14,320 nucleotides of DNA from an uncultured bacterium (GCA_905215325.1 CAJMPP010000039.1:1-14320), one strand, 5' to 3'. Positions 6,883 through 13,786 are shown, numbered from the stretch's first letter. Numbers and translations: made by a program. The notes: a model not told the origin generated them from the sequence alone.

Positions 6883-7743
6883 CTATTGGTCGCCCGCTAT
6901 CTTTTTTCGGCGGCGCTTCCATGTCTTCCTGCTCCAGGCGCAAAGGATTTCGACTAGGGGAATGGTCAAGAAAACGACCCATGTGGGATGCGCTTGACCG
7001 AGCGCGAACGCCATCCAGCAGAACCAGGCGACGGCACCGATCGGATACAGGCCGCCTATCAGGCGCGATAGCCTTCGTTTCTCCCACGCGTTACCGATAA
7101 CGTAGTATGCCGGCACGGCGAAGGCAAGCATCAACCCGGGAAGCCATGCGCTGGCGAACAGCCCCAACAGCAGATAGACAACCAAAACCACCAGCGGGAA
7201 GGGGAAGGTGCGCCAAGCGCGTTCAGGTTTGCGCCCGAATGTCTTGTGCGCCTCGTGCCAGCTTTCGAAATGCTGCTCGTCGATGATCGCGCCGCTGCTA
7301 TCAACGTGCACGGATCTGGGATCGTCGGCGGTCCCGCTTGCCTGTGGCCGCTCGACGTGCACGCCATCCCATCCCACATGGACTTCCTCGCCCTTTTTGC
7401 GGTTGGTTACATGTACGCCGCTCCAGCCGATGTGCGCATCTTCTCCTTTTTTCGCATCGCGAACATGGATTCCATCGCGAAACGAGACGTGCGCGCAATC
7501 ATCGCCCTCGTCGAACCCTTCGTTCTCGTCGCTTTCGTCGGTCTCTCTCCATAACAGCTCGTCGAGCGTCAGGTCATATATAGTCGCCAGTGCGATAAGG
7601 TTGTCCGTATCCGGCAGGCTTTCGGCGCGCTCCCATTTCGACACTGCTTGGCGGCTTACGCCCAGCTTGTCCGCTAGCGCTTCCTGCGACAGCCCCGCTT
7701 GTTTGCGTCGAGCGGCCAATCGTCGGGCGATCCCCTTATCCAT
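6883..7743 (-). CDS. XRE-family membrane-anchored regulator with internal HV repeats
   Basis: The 286-residue protein has a Cro/C1 helix-turn-helix at 5-62 (LSQEALADKLGVSRQAVSKW), then an acidic stretch (67-82). Next come about 2.7 imperfect 18-19-residue repeats: AHVSFRDGIHVRDAKKGED (84-102), AHIGWSGVHVTNRKKGEE (103-120) and the partial VHVGWDGVHVERPQASG (121-137). The C-terminal 105 residues hold three or four hydrophobic helices (about 182-200, 202-219, 228-248, 254-270) and end in a basic tail SRKTWKRRRKK. It is probably an inner-membrane-tethered DNA-binding protein that senses a cell-surface or membrane signal; the signal is unknown. AAGGAG precedes the ATG at 7743 by about four bases, and a perfect palindrome lies 40-56 bp upstream, consistent with autoregulation. 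The repeats look beta-rich by their alternating pattern. Confidence 0.85.
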   Translation of the reverse strand: MDKGIARRLAARRKQAGLSQEALADKLGVSRQAVSKWERAESLPDTDNLIALATIYDLTLDELLWRETDESDENEGFDEGDDCAHVSFRDGIHVRDAKKGEDAHIGWSGVHVTNRKKGEEVHVGWDGVHVERPQASGTADDPRSVHVDSSGAIIDEQHFESWHEAHKTFGRKPERAWRTFPFPLVVLVVYLLLGLFASAWLPGLMLAFAVPAYYVIGNAWEKRRLSRLIGGLYPIGAVAWFCWMAFALGQAHPTWVVFLTIPLVEILCAWSRKTWKRRRKKIAGDQ

Positions 7744-7782
7744 GCGACTCCTTCCAGGACATTATCCGAATCGAAGATCAGC

Positions 7783-7799
7783 GGGCAGGCTACCTGCCC
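7783..7799 (-). promoter_or_regulatory. Candidate operator palindrome GGGCAGG-N3-CCTGCCC
   Basis: A perfect 7-bp inverted repeat with a CTA centre lies 40-56 bp upstream of the XRE membrane-regulator start at 7743. Length and spacing fit a dimeric helix-turn-helix site. A stem-loop role in the transcript is possible, but no T-run follows. Confidence 0.45.
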
Positions 7800-8077
7800 C
7801 GAATCCGCTTTCCAAGGTACTCCGTCAAGTTCGGTTGCGGAACCGTTTTCAGTTTGCATTTTCGGCGTCGGCGCCCGCAACCGAAGGTTGCCCCAATCCT
7901 TAACAGCTCTCCTGCCTGGTAATATGCGAATCCTCGTAGCTTGCGCAACAAAAACCCTATCCCGGCAACATGCCGACGATTCGCCAGGGTTGCTGCTCTC
8001 AGATGCCTGATCGGTGCTTTTCTCGCTCGCCGCGTGCTATCGCGGCTCCCTCGCAAAAGTTGGCGCGTTCGCAGCTC
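7800..8077. other. Intergenic stretch with hairpin and dispersed repeat
   Basis: No credible gene is seen between the cation-transporter stop and the XRE gene. It contains a hairpin GCAACC-GAA-GGTTGC (7877-7891; C-UUC-G loop on the minus strand) and the second copy of the 21-bp repeat (7965-7985). A minus-strand frame reading FLLRKLRGFAYYQAGELLR passes through here. I suspect it is part of a conserved intergenic element rather than a protein. Confidence 0.4.
7965..7985. repeat. Dispersed 21-bp repeat, copy 2
   Basis: GCAACATGCCGACGATTCGC plus a final C differs from the copy at 6791-6811 at two C/T positions. Similarity on the 5' side continues weakly (CCCC or CCCG before it), so the element may be longer. 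Confidence 0.5.
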
Positions 8078-9004
8078 TTACGCGGGATTCTCGTGGATCA
8101 TGATGTGCTTCACGGTGGGGAAGCTCTGTTCGACGGCATCGTGGGCGCGCTCTGCTATCGCATGGGCATCCACCAGGCGCAGCTGCCCGTCCACGGCTAT
8201 CTCGGCGTCCACATACACCTTGTTGCCGAACTTGCGCGTACGCAGCGCGTCGATGCGCAGCACCCCGTCCTGCGCCAGGATGCAATCGCGCACCTCGAGT
8301 TCGAATGTAGGAGCGCACGGCGTGTCCGTCACTTTGTCCACCGCATCGCGCAGCACCTCGAAGGCCACTTTGAAGATGATCAGGCAGATGACGATGGACG
8401 CCAGCGGGTCGCACACGCCCCAACCGAGCATGGCGCCGCCGATGCCCGCAAGGGCGCCCACCGACGACAGCGCATCCGAACGGTGATGCCAGGCGTCGGC
8501 CATGAACGCGTCGGAGTTCATGATGCGCGCCCAGTGCCGGGTGTACCAGAACATGCCCTCTTTCGCGACGATGCTCACCACTGCGGCCGATAGCGCCAGC
8601 CAGCCCGGCGCCGTCGCATGTTGATATGCGCCCGTTGCGATCGACTGGATCGAGGCGAACCCGATGCCCGCGCCCGTTGCCGCCAAGATCAGACCAAGCG
8701 CCATGGACGCCAGGCATTCGAAGCGTTCGTGGCCGTACGGGTGGCTCTTGTCCGCATCGCGCTGCGAGATCCTCACGCCCAGGAAGGCGATGGCGGTGGC
8801 GAACACGTCGGACAGCGAGTGCACGGCGTCCGAGACCATGGCCGCCGAGTTGCCGAATATGCCCGCGAACAGCTTGAACGCCGACAGCGCCACGTTGCCG
8901 CTTACCCCCACGATGGCAAGTTTGTTCGCGATGCGCTTCTCGTCAAGCGCCGAGTCGGCGGTTTCACCCGCCGTCGCGCTATTTGCGCGCTTCTCTGTAT
9001 CCAT
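8078..9004 (-). CDS. Cation diffusion facilitator (CDF) metal efflux transporter
   Basis: The 308-residue protein has the CDF layout. A short hydrophilic N-terminus is followed by about six membrane helices (roughly 28-220) and a cytoplasmic C-terminal domain (about 225-305). Metal-site motifs are visible in helix 2 (DAVHSLSD, His62-x3-Asp66) and helix 5 (DAWHHRSDALSS, His173-x3-Asp177), plus the loop motif SHPYGHERFE (87-96). This His-Asp/His-Asp arrangement is commonly linked to Zn2+ export in exchange for protons, but Mn2+, Co2+ or Fe2+ cannot be excluded. The frame is open 89 codons further upstream. The ATG at 9004 is chosen because GGAGG lies nine bases before it and the upstream residues look unlike protein. 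It has its own promoter (9081-9109) and is divergent from nrdD. Confidence 0.93.
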   Translation of the reverse strand: MDTEKRANSATAGETADSALDEKRIANKLAIVGVSGNVALSAFKLFAGIFGNSAAMVSDAVHSLSDVFATAIAFLGVRISQRDADKSHPYGHERFECLASMALGLILAATGAGIGFASIQSIATGAYQHATAPGWLALSAAVVSIVAKEGMFWYTRHWARIMNSDAFMADAWHHRSDALSSVGALAGIGGAMLGWGVCDPLASIVICLIIFKVAFEVLRDAVDKVTDTPCAPTFELEVRDCILAQDGVLRIDALRTRKFGNKVYVDAEIAVDGQLRLVDAHAIAERAHDAVEQSFPTVKHIMIHENPA

Positions 9005-9080
9005 GATGCCGAACCTCCTGCATCGCCTGCCGCACGGTTTTCCTGCCCGCCGGGTGGCAAGGCGCTTTTGAAATAAACCC

Positions 9081-9109
9081 ATACTAAGCACGTGCGCCGG
9101 GTATGTCAT
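9081..9109 (-). promoter_or_regulatory. Promoter of the CDF gene
   Basis: On the minus strand ATGACA (9109-9104) is followed after 17 bp by TAGTAT (9086-9081), matching consensus at 5 and 4 of 6 positions. The predicted transcript would start about 70 nt before the ATG at 9004. Confidence 0.45.
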
Positions 9110-9153
9110 CGGTGACTTGCGATTCGCGAGATTTTTTAACAATAGAAGACAAG

Positions 9154-9169
9154 TTCTGGGCGGTTTTGC
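9154..9169 (+). repeat. Third copy of the TCTGGGCGGTTTT(T)GC element
   Basis: TTCTGGGCGGTTTTGC here is identical over 16 bases to the reverse complement of 3916-3931 and nearly identical to 3825-3840. It lies in the divergent region between the CDF gene and nrdD. Confidence 0.5.
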
Positions 9170-9311
9170 CGGAAGGCGGGCGAAACCGGAGCCCAATCCG
9201 GCCTCGCCTCTCCCGCTAACCAGAAGCTCGGCCGCGTCAACCCCTTGTTGCGAAAGTGTCGCGAAACCCATGCGTTTGCTGCCCCTTTCGCCGAAATCCG
9301 CATTGTTTTGG

Positions 9312-9405
9312 ATGGTGGAAAACCACTGCGGAAAACGCTTTCGAAAAAAGCCGCTTTACGAATGACGACCGGGGGTTTCGCGGTTTTCCAGCCATGGTGG
9401 AAAAC
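9312..9405. repeat. Repeated ATGGTGGAAAAC motifs upstream of nrdD
   Basis: ATGGTGGAAAAC occurs at 9312-9323 and again at 9394-9405. Between them are GCGGAAAACGC near 9328 and the inverse GGTTTTCC at 9382-9389. The inner pair GTTTTCCA (9383-9390) / TGGAAAAC (9398-9405) makes a perfect 8-bp inverted repeat. Clustered motifs in a divergent promoter region suggest protein binding sites; the protein is unknown. Confidence 0.4.
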
Positions 9406-9414
9406 AACCCCATA

Positions 9415-9461
9415 CCCCCATCCATGGATTTTTCAGCGGAATAAAACACAACATATTGGGG
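9415..9461 (+). promoter_or_regulatory. Candidate NrdR box, with possible weaker partner
   Basis: ACACAACATATTGGGG at 9446-9461 matches the general NrdR-box form ACACWATATATWGTGT at 13 of 16 positions. NrdR is the conserved repressor of ribonucleotide reductase genes and usually binds two boxes about three helical turns apart. A much weaker match (8 of 16) starts at 9415, exactly 31 bp upstream, and contains the palindrome ATCCATGGAT (9420-9429). Position immediately upstream of nrdD supports the call. Confidence 0.5.
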
Positions 9462-9471
9462 CGAAATAGCG

Positions 9472-9477
9472 TATGAT
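9472..9477 (+). promoter_or_regulatory. Probable -10 box of nrdD
   Basis: TATGAT matches TATAAT at 5 of 6 positions and lies directly downstream of the candidate NrdR box, which would cover the spacer. No good -35 hexamer is visible at 16-18 bp. Start of transcription would be near 9484. Confidence 0.35.
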
Positions 9478-9483
9478 AAGGAC

Positions 9484-9640
9484 ACCGACCGAGCGACCCG
9501 AACGCACCGAGGTCGCAAATTTTCACGAAATTTCCGAACGCGCAGGTCATGTCATGTGTGGCCTTTTGCGCTCGGATGAAGGTAATCCGCAAGGCGCCCG
9601 CCAGGCACCTTGCGCGAGAAGCAAGAAGGGTGTGAGCGGC
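9484..9640 (+). other. Putative long nrdD leader with hairpin
   Basis: If the -10 box is right, the mRNA has a leader of about 155 nt. It contains a stem GCAAGG (9589-9594) / CCTTGC (9608-9613) close to the ribosome site AGAAGGG (9624-9630). No known riboswitch consensus was recognised. Confidence 0.3.
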
Positions 9641-11863
9641 ATGAAGATCATCAAGCGCAGCGGCTCCGAGGTTACGTTCGACATCAACAAGATCGTCAAC
9701 GCCATCAAGGGTGCCAACGGGGACGTCGTTCCCGAGGAGCGCCTGACCGAAGACCAGATCGCGCTGGCGGCGCACAGCGTCGAGTGGCTTTGCAGCCGCT
9801 CGGGCCATACCGTGTCCGTGGAAGAGGTCCAGGACATGGTCGAGAACCAGATCATGGCGCAGGGCCGTTACTCCGTCGCGCGCAAGTACATCATCTATCG
9901 CTACAATCAAACGCTCAAGCGCCAGTCCAACACCACCGACGACAAGATCCTGTCGCTCATCGAGTGCAACAACGAGGAAGCCAAGCAGGAGAACTCGAAC
10001 AAGAACCCCACGGTCAACTCCGTGCAGCGCGACTACATGGCGGGCGAGGTTTCCAAGGACATCACCATGCGCCTGCTCCTGCCGGCCGATGTGGTGGAAG
10101 CCCACAACGAAGGCATCATCCACTTCCATGACTCCGACTACTTCGCGCAGCATATGCACAACTGCGACCTGGTCAACCTGGAGGACATGCTGCAAAACGG
10201 CACCGTCATCTCCGGCACGCTCATCGAGCGCCCGCACAGCTTCTCCACCGCGTGCAACATCGCCACGCAGATCATCGCCCAGGTGGCCAGCTGCCAGTAC
10301 GGCGGCCAGTCCATCTCGCTGACGCACCTTGCACCGTTCGTCGAGGTCAGCCGCCAGAAGATCCGCCGTCAGGTGCTGCAGGAGATCAACGCGCTGGGTC
10401 TTGAGGCCAACGCCGATCGCATCACCGAGGTCGTCGAGGGCCGTCTGCGCGACGAGATCCGCCGCGGCGTGCAAACCATCCAATATCAGGTGGTCACGCT
10501 CATGACCACCAACGGCCAGGCGCCGTTCGTCACCGTCTTCATGTACCTCAACGAGGCGCGTAGCGAAGCGGAGAAGCGCGACCTCGCCATGATCATCGAG
10601 GAAACGCTCGCTCAGCGCTACGAGGGCGTCAAAAACGAGGAAGGCGTGTGGATCACCCCGGCGTTCCCCAAGCTCATCTACGTGCTCGAGGAGGACAACG
10701 TCACCGAGGACAGCCCGTACTTCTATCTCACCAAGATGGCGGCGAAGTGCACGGCCAAGCGCATGGTGCCCGACTACATCTCCGAGAAGAAGATGCGCGA
10801 GCTGAAGCTGTCGAAGGGCGAGACCGAGGGCAACGGCGATTGCTACACCTGCATGGGATGCCGCAGCTTCCTCACGCCCGACCGTTCCGGCAACGGCTAC
10901 GACAACGTGGCAAATGCCGGCAACTACGAGCCGGGCAAGCCGAAGTATTACGGTCGCTTCAACCAGGGCGTCGTCACCATCAGCCTGCCTGATGTGGCGC
11001 TCTCCTCGTGCGGCGACATGAACAAGTTCTGGCAGATCTTCGACGAGCGTCTCGAGCTGTGCCGCAAGGCCCTCATGTGCCGCCACAACCGCCTGAAGGG
11101 CACGCTGTCCGATGCGGCGCCCATCCTGTGGCAATACGGCGCGCTCGCACGCCTTGAGAAGGGCGAGCCCATCGACAAGCTGCTCTACGGCGGTTACTCC
11201 ACCATCAGCCTCGGTTACGCCGGCCTGTACGAGTGCGTCAGGTACATGACGGGCCACAGCCACACCGACGCCGAGGGCACTCCGTTCGCCATGGAGGTCA
11301 TGCAGCACATGAACGACAAGTGCGCCGAGTGGAAGGCGGCCACTGACATCGACTTCTCGCTGTACGGCACGCCGCTCGAGTCCACCACGTACAAGTTCGC
11401 GAAGGCCCTGCAGCGCCGCTTCGGCATCATCCCGGGCATCACGGACAAGGGCTACATCACGAACAGCTACCACGTGCACGTCACCGAGAAGATCGATGCG
11501 TTCGACAAGCTGAAGTTCGAAAGCGCCTTCCAGCGTCTTTCCCCTGGTGGGGCCATCAGCTACGTCGAGGTGCCTAACATGCAGGATAACCTGAAGGCCG
11601 TCATCCGCGTCATGCAGTACATCTACGACAACATCATGTACGCGGAGCTGAACACGAAGTCGGACTACTGCCAGGAATGCGGCTACGACGGCGAGATCCA
11701 AATCGTCGAGGACGACGGCAAGCTCGTGTGGGAGTGCCCGAAGTGCGGCAACCGCGACCAGGAGAAGCTCAACGTCGCACGTCGTACCTGCGGATACATC
11801 GGAACCCAGTTCTGGAACCAGGGCCGCACCCAGGAGATCAAGGACCGCGTCCTGCATCTGTAA
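9641..11863 (+). CDS. nrdD: Anaerobic (class III) ribonucleoside-triphosphate reductase
   Basis: The 740-residue enzyme makes deoxyribonucleotides from ribonucleoside triphosphates without oxygen, using a glycyl radical. Residues 1-95 form an ATP-cone allosteric domain (MKIIKRSGSEVTFDINKIVN...RKYIIYRYNQ). The barrel carries the active-site cysteines: Cys218 in SCQYGGQS, and Cys404/Cys407 in CYTCMGCRSF. A C-terminal zinc site is formed by Cys677-x2-Cys680 and Cys699-x2-Cys702. The radical loop RRTCGYIG places the radical on Gly718, 22 residues from the end. Length and all key residues fit a complete, functional enzyme. The frame is open 56 codons further upstream to 9473, but that stretch overlaps the promoter and is Arg/Pro-rich. 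The ATG at 9641 gives the standard N-terminus with AGAAGGG about 10 bases upstream. The activating radical-SAM gene nrdG, often adjacent, is not in the window. NrdR control is suggested by the upstream box. Confidence 0.97.
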   Translation: MKIIKRSGSEVTFDINKIVNAIKGANGDVVPEERLTEDQIALAAHSVEWLCSRSGHTVSVEEVQDMVENQIMAQGRYSVARKYIIYRYNQTLKRQSNTTDDKILSLIECNNEEAKQENSNKNPTVNSVQRDYMAGEVSKDITMRLLLPADVVEAHNEGIIHFHDSDYFAQHMHNCDLVNLEDMLQNGTVISGTLIERPHSFSTACNIATQIIAQVASCQYGGQSISLTHLAPFVEVSRQKIRRQVLQEINALGLEANADRITEVVEGRLRDEIRRGVQTIQYQVVTLMTTNGQAPFVTVFMYLNEARSEAEKRDLAMIIEETLAQRYEGVKNEEGVWITPAFPKLIYVLEEDNVTEDSPYFYLTKMAAKCTAKRMVPDYISEKKMRELKLSKGETEGNGDCYTCMGCRSFLTPDRSGNGYDNVANAGNYEPGKPKYYGRFNQGVVTISLPDVALSSCGDMNKFWQIFDERLELCRKALMCRHNRLKGTLSDAAPILWQYGALARLEKGEPIDKLLYGGYSTISLGYAGLYECVRYMTGHSHTDAEGTPFAMEVMQHMNDKCAEWKAATDIDFSLYGTPLESTTYKFAKALQRRFGIIPGITDKGYITNSYHVHVTEKIDAFDKLKFESAFQRLSPGGAISYVEVPNMQDNLKAVIRVMQYIYDNIMYAELNTKSDYCQECGYDGEIQIVEDDGKLVWECPKCGNRDQEKLNVARRTCGYIGTQFWNQGRTQEIKDRVLHL

Positions 11864-11995
11864 GCGCAGGGGCTTCGTTCGCCAAGCGCACGCGAGCGTC
11901 GATTAAGGATTGCGGGTCGTCAAGCAGGTCCGCACGCTGCTCGGGGCTGCGCCCGTAAGCGCAGGGTGTCCGCTCCGCAAACAACCCGCTACACC

Positions 11996-12023
11996 AGGAA
12001 AGCCGCCCACAGGCGGCTTTCCT
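11996..12023 (+). terminator. Stem-loop terminator downstream of nrdD
   Basis: AGGAAAGCCGCC (11996-12007) and GGCGGCTTTCCT (12012-12023) form a perfect 12-bp stem with a CACA loop, 133 nt after the nrdD stop. The T-run is short (TTT inside the stem), so termination is likely but not textbook. The symmetric stem could work in both directions. Confidence 0.6.
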
Positions 12024-12334
12024 ACGTTCGGGCAAAGGTCTGCTATTCGCTTCCTGCAGCCTCATGCCTTGCGCGCACTCGGCAACCTGCGCGAGCGTGG
12101 CCTGCGCGACGTTGCCGAGCCACCAGGTCGCCGTATGCGAAAAACGCGCTCACTCCCCAGCGCGTATCCAGGTCAGCTGTTGCGCCTTTGCTGCAAGGGA
12201 AGGCTGCTTGCTATTGGGCGGCTCTTGTTGTTCTGCTTTGACCGGATTCGAGATTGCCAACGTTGCCGCACGCAGGCTACGGGCGTCCTCGGTCAATAGT
12301 GTTTTGACCAGCAAGCAATGGTAAACCGCAACAA
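12024..12334. other. Gene-poor gap with a 9-bp inverted repeat
   Basis: About 310 bases hold no credible gene. CTCGGCAAC (12078-12086) pairs with GTTGCCGAG (12111-12119) around a loop containing two CTGCGCGA copies. The minus strand is nearly open from 12350 to 11838 (single TGA near 12150), but the residues resemble no family and the nrdD end is included. It may be decayed coding DNA or a GC-rich chance frame. Confidence 0.3.
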
Positions 12335-12379
12335 GAAGGGCCGAACCCATAAGGATTCGGCCCTTCGCTCTTCTTTTTT
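12335..12379. terminator. Bidirectional rho-independent terminator
   Basis: GAAGGGCCGAA (12335-12345) and TTCGGCCCTTC (12356-12366) form a perfect 11-bp stem with a 10-nt loop. On the plus strand it is followed by TTCTTTTTT; on the minus strand it lies 17 nt beyond the stop of the DUF1292 gene and is followed by TTGTTG. It can end that gene and block read-through from the nrdD side. Confidence 0.8.
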
Positions 12380-12383
12380 CTAG

Positions 12384-13073
12384 TTATGCCTGCAGCGCGT
12401 CGTCGCGATGCTTGTAGAACACGTGGCATTGCTGGGGCTCCAGCACGCACATCCCGTTCTCGTTGCGGCTTACCACCATGGCTTCCAGGACCTGTCGGGT
12501 GCGCTGCTGCCCGGAGTCAGCGGGGTCGTACCCTCCGAACTGCTCCTGAAGGAAAGCGTTGACCAAGCGCTCGTGCTCGCTTGCAGGCATGCTGAATCGC
12601 ACCAGATCAAGCTCGTTTTCCGGCTCCTCGTTCAGCTCCATCAGAAACGTCACCGTGCTACCGTCCTCAAAGCGGTACTCGAACGAAGGCTCCAGCTCGC
12701 CTCCGTTGTTCAGCTCGGTGATCAGCGGGATCGGGCCCTCGCCGTCTTGCGGCTCGGCGCCGCCTGCCGCCTGCTGATGCCGCTCAAGCTGCTCCTGGAT
12801 GATGTTCCATTCCTCCTCATCCTCAATGGGGGAAAGGTCGATGGAAGCGAATTCCGAATCCTCGGGCACCATCAGCGTATCCTTGTTGTAGGAGGATGCA
12901 TATACGTTCGTGAACCCGTCCTCATCGGTGCCGCCATCGGTGTACACGATGTAGCTTTTCCCGAAAAATGGGCTATCGAACATCAGCAGAGCCTCGCACT
13001 CCAGCACGTCGCCGTCCTCATTTTCCGCCTTGAACCTCAGATCGTTGATCTGCGAAGCGTTATCAGCGCTCAT
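12384..13073 (-). CDS. DUF1292-type acidic protein
   Basis: The 229-residue, strongly acidic soluble protein has an N-terminal half that resembles DUF1292. It reads FKAENEDGDVLECEALLMFD (14-33), then GKSYIVYTDGGTDEDGFTNV (38-57) and Ser/Tyr/Asp positions typical of the family. DUF1292 proteins of Gram-positive bacteria (YrzB-like) have no settled function. Residues about 115-225 form a second, unrecognised part (FEYRFEDGSTVTFLMELNEE, MCVLEPQQCHVFYKHRDDAL). A Gln/Gly-rich linker (96-112) separates them, so this is longer than the usual ~90-residue family member. The ATG at 13073 has AAGGA about eight bases upstream. The frame is open about 100 codons further upstream, but those residues are Cys/Phe/Arg-rich and unlike protein. 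A bidirectional terminator follows. Confidence 0.8.
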   Translation of the reverse strand: MSADNASQINDLRFKAENEDGDVLECEALLMFDSPFFGKSYIVYTDGGTDEDGFTNVYASSYNKDTLMVPEDSEFASIDLSPIEDEEEWNIIQEQLERHQQAAGGAEPQDGEGPIPLITELNNGGELEPSFEYRFEDGSTVTFLMELNEEPENELDLVRFSMPASEHERLVNAFLQEQFGGYDPADSGQQRTRQVLEAMVVSRNENGMCVLEPQQCHVFYKHRDDALQA

Positions 13074-13143
13074 ATGCTGTTCCTTTCGTCTTCGTTCAAT
13101 AGGAGGGCTTACGTCAAAAACAGTGCGGTATGCGCCGTACAAG

Positions 13144-13174
13144 ATAATAACGATGTGGCGGTTCGGAATCGCAA
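13144..13174 (-). promoter_or_regulatory. Possible promoter of the DUF1292 gene
   Basis: On the minus strand TTGCGA (13174-13169) is followed after 19 bp by TATTAT (13149-13144), about 70 nt before the ATG. Spacer is longer than ideal. Confidence 0.3.
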
Positions 13175-13221
13175 GGCGTTGCGTGGAAACGCAGAAAACA
13201 GCATTTGATGAAGATCGACAA

Positions 13222-13363
13222 TTGCAAAAAAAGAAGTGAATCAAAAATCGCGATAGCGTGCATTCGGCCACCGCTAAACAAGAAAGGGGATATTTGCAAT
13301 CACGCAAACACCCCCATGCCAGAATGCGAAGATACCGACTTGCGAACGCAAACATGTTGCAAA
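13222..13363. promoter_or_regulatory. AT-richer region with clustered TTGCAAA-type motifs
   Basis: Four related sites occur in about 140 bp upstream of the DUF1292 gene: TTGCAAA (13222-13228), TTTGC-N6-GCAAA (13293-13308), TTGCG-AA-CGCAA (13340-13351) and TTGCAAA (13357-13363). Two are perfect inverted repeats. The region is clearly poorer in GC than its surroundings. It may hold regulator sites; no protein can be named. Confidence 0.35.
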
Positions 13364-13444
13364 TGCCGCACCGCCAACGCCCCATAAACAGGTCCCAAGG
13401 CGAACTATGGCGAAAAGCGTCAACAAGGTAACTCGGGCAGTGTC

Positions 13445-13771
13445 CTAGTGGACGGAAGCCGAAGGCGCGTCGCGGCAGAACGCCCCTTGAGCTTTGCGCA
13501 GTCTGCCCTTACGACCCGAGATGCGCTTGCAAAAGCCCTTGATCGCGCAATACAGCGGATACGCCACAAGGGAGAACCCGATAAGAAAATCTGAAGCAAG
13601 CGCCAGGGGATTGTCCGCCGCGTCCGCCGCGAAAGCAGCATCCCAGGCAGAAGCCCCTACGCTTAAAGCCCCCGCGGGGCATCCGGCAGCTTGCCATAAT
13701 AGGAAGCTGACGAACATCAGGATGGTGTACGTACCCATATACCTCACAAGATGAAGCTTCACGCGTCCCAT
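13445..13771 (-). CDS. Small membrane protein with two predicted helices
   Basis: The 108-residue protein has hydrophobic segments at about 13-30 (GTYTILMFVSFLLWQAAG) and 57-80 (LALASDFLIGFSLVAYPLYCAIKGF). An Ala/Asp-rich loop lies between them and a basic tail (KRISGRKGRLRK) at the end. The tail and the positive-inside rule suggest both ends face the cytoplasm. The ATG at 13771 has GAGGAGG six bases upstream, which decides the start over a TTG at 13786. No family is recognised. It precedes the DUF1292 gene on the same strand, but a 370-bp gap with its own motifs argues against one operon. Confidence 0.7.
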   Translation of the reverse strand: MGRVKLHLVRYMGTYTILMFVSFLLWQAAGCPAGALSVGASAWDAAFAADAADNPLALASDFLIGFSLVAYPLYCAIKGFCKRISGRKGRLRKAQGAFCRDAPSASVH

Positions 13772-13786
13772 GCCAAACCTCCTCAA

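Noticed and set aside
9005..9271. 89-residue N-terminal extension of the CDF protein
   Set aside because: It covers the promoter at 9081-9109 and reads unlike a transporter; the ATG at 9004 has a clear GGAGG.
9473..9640. 56-residue N-terminal extension of nrdD
   Set aside because: It overlaps the probable promoter and leader and precedes the normal ATP-cone start.
9356..11857. 833-codon open frame on the minus strand opposite nrdD
   Set aside because: It is the antisense shadow of a highly conserved nrdD gene. Its Val/Leu/Asp/Arg-rich translation has no domain character, and GC-rich codon bias keeps this frame open.
11838..12350. Minus-strand frame of about 170 codons with one in-frame TGA, considered as a selenoprotein
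   Set aside because: No redox motif around the TGA, no convincing SECIS-like element, overlap with the nrdD end, and no family resemblance.
13074..13385. About 100-residue N-terminal extension of the DUF1292 protein
   Set aside because: The residues are Cys/Phe/Arg-rich and unlike the acidic protein; the start at 13073 has AAGGA.
13205..13387. 60-residue Cys-rich plus-strand frame
   Set aside because: No ribosome binding site, and it overlaps the GC-poor motif cluster.
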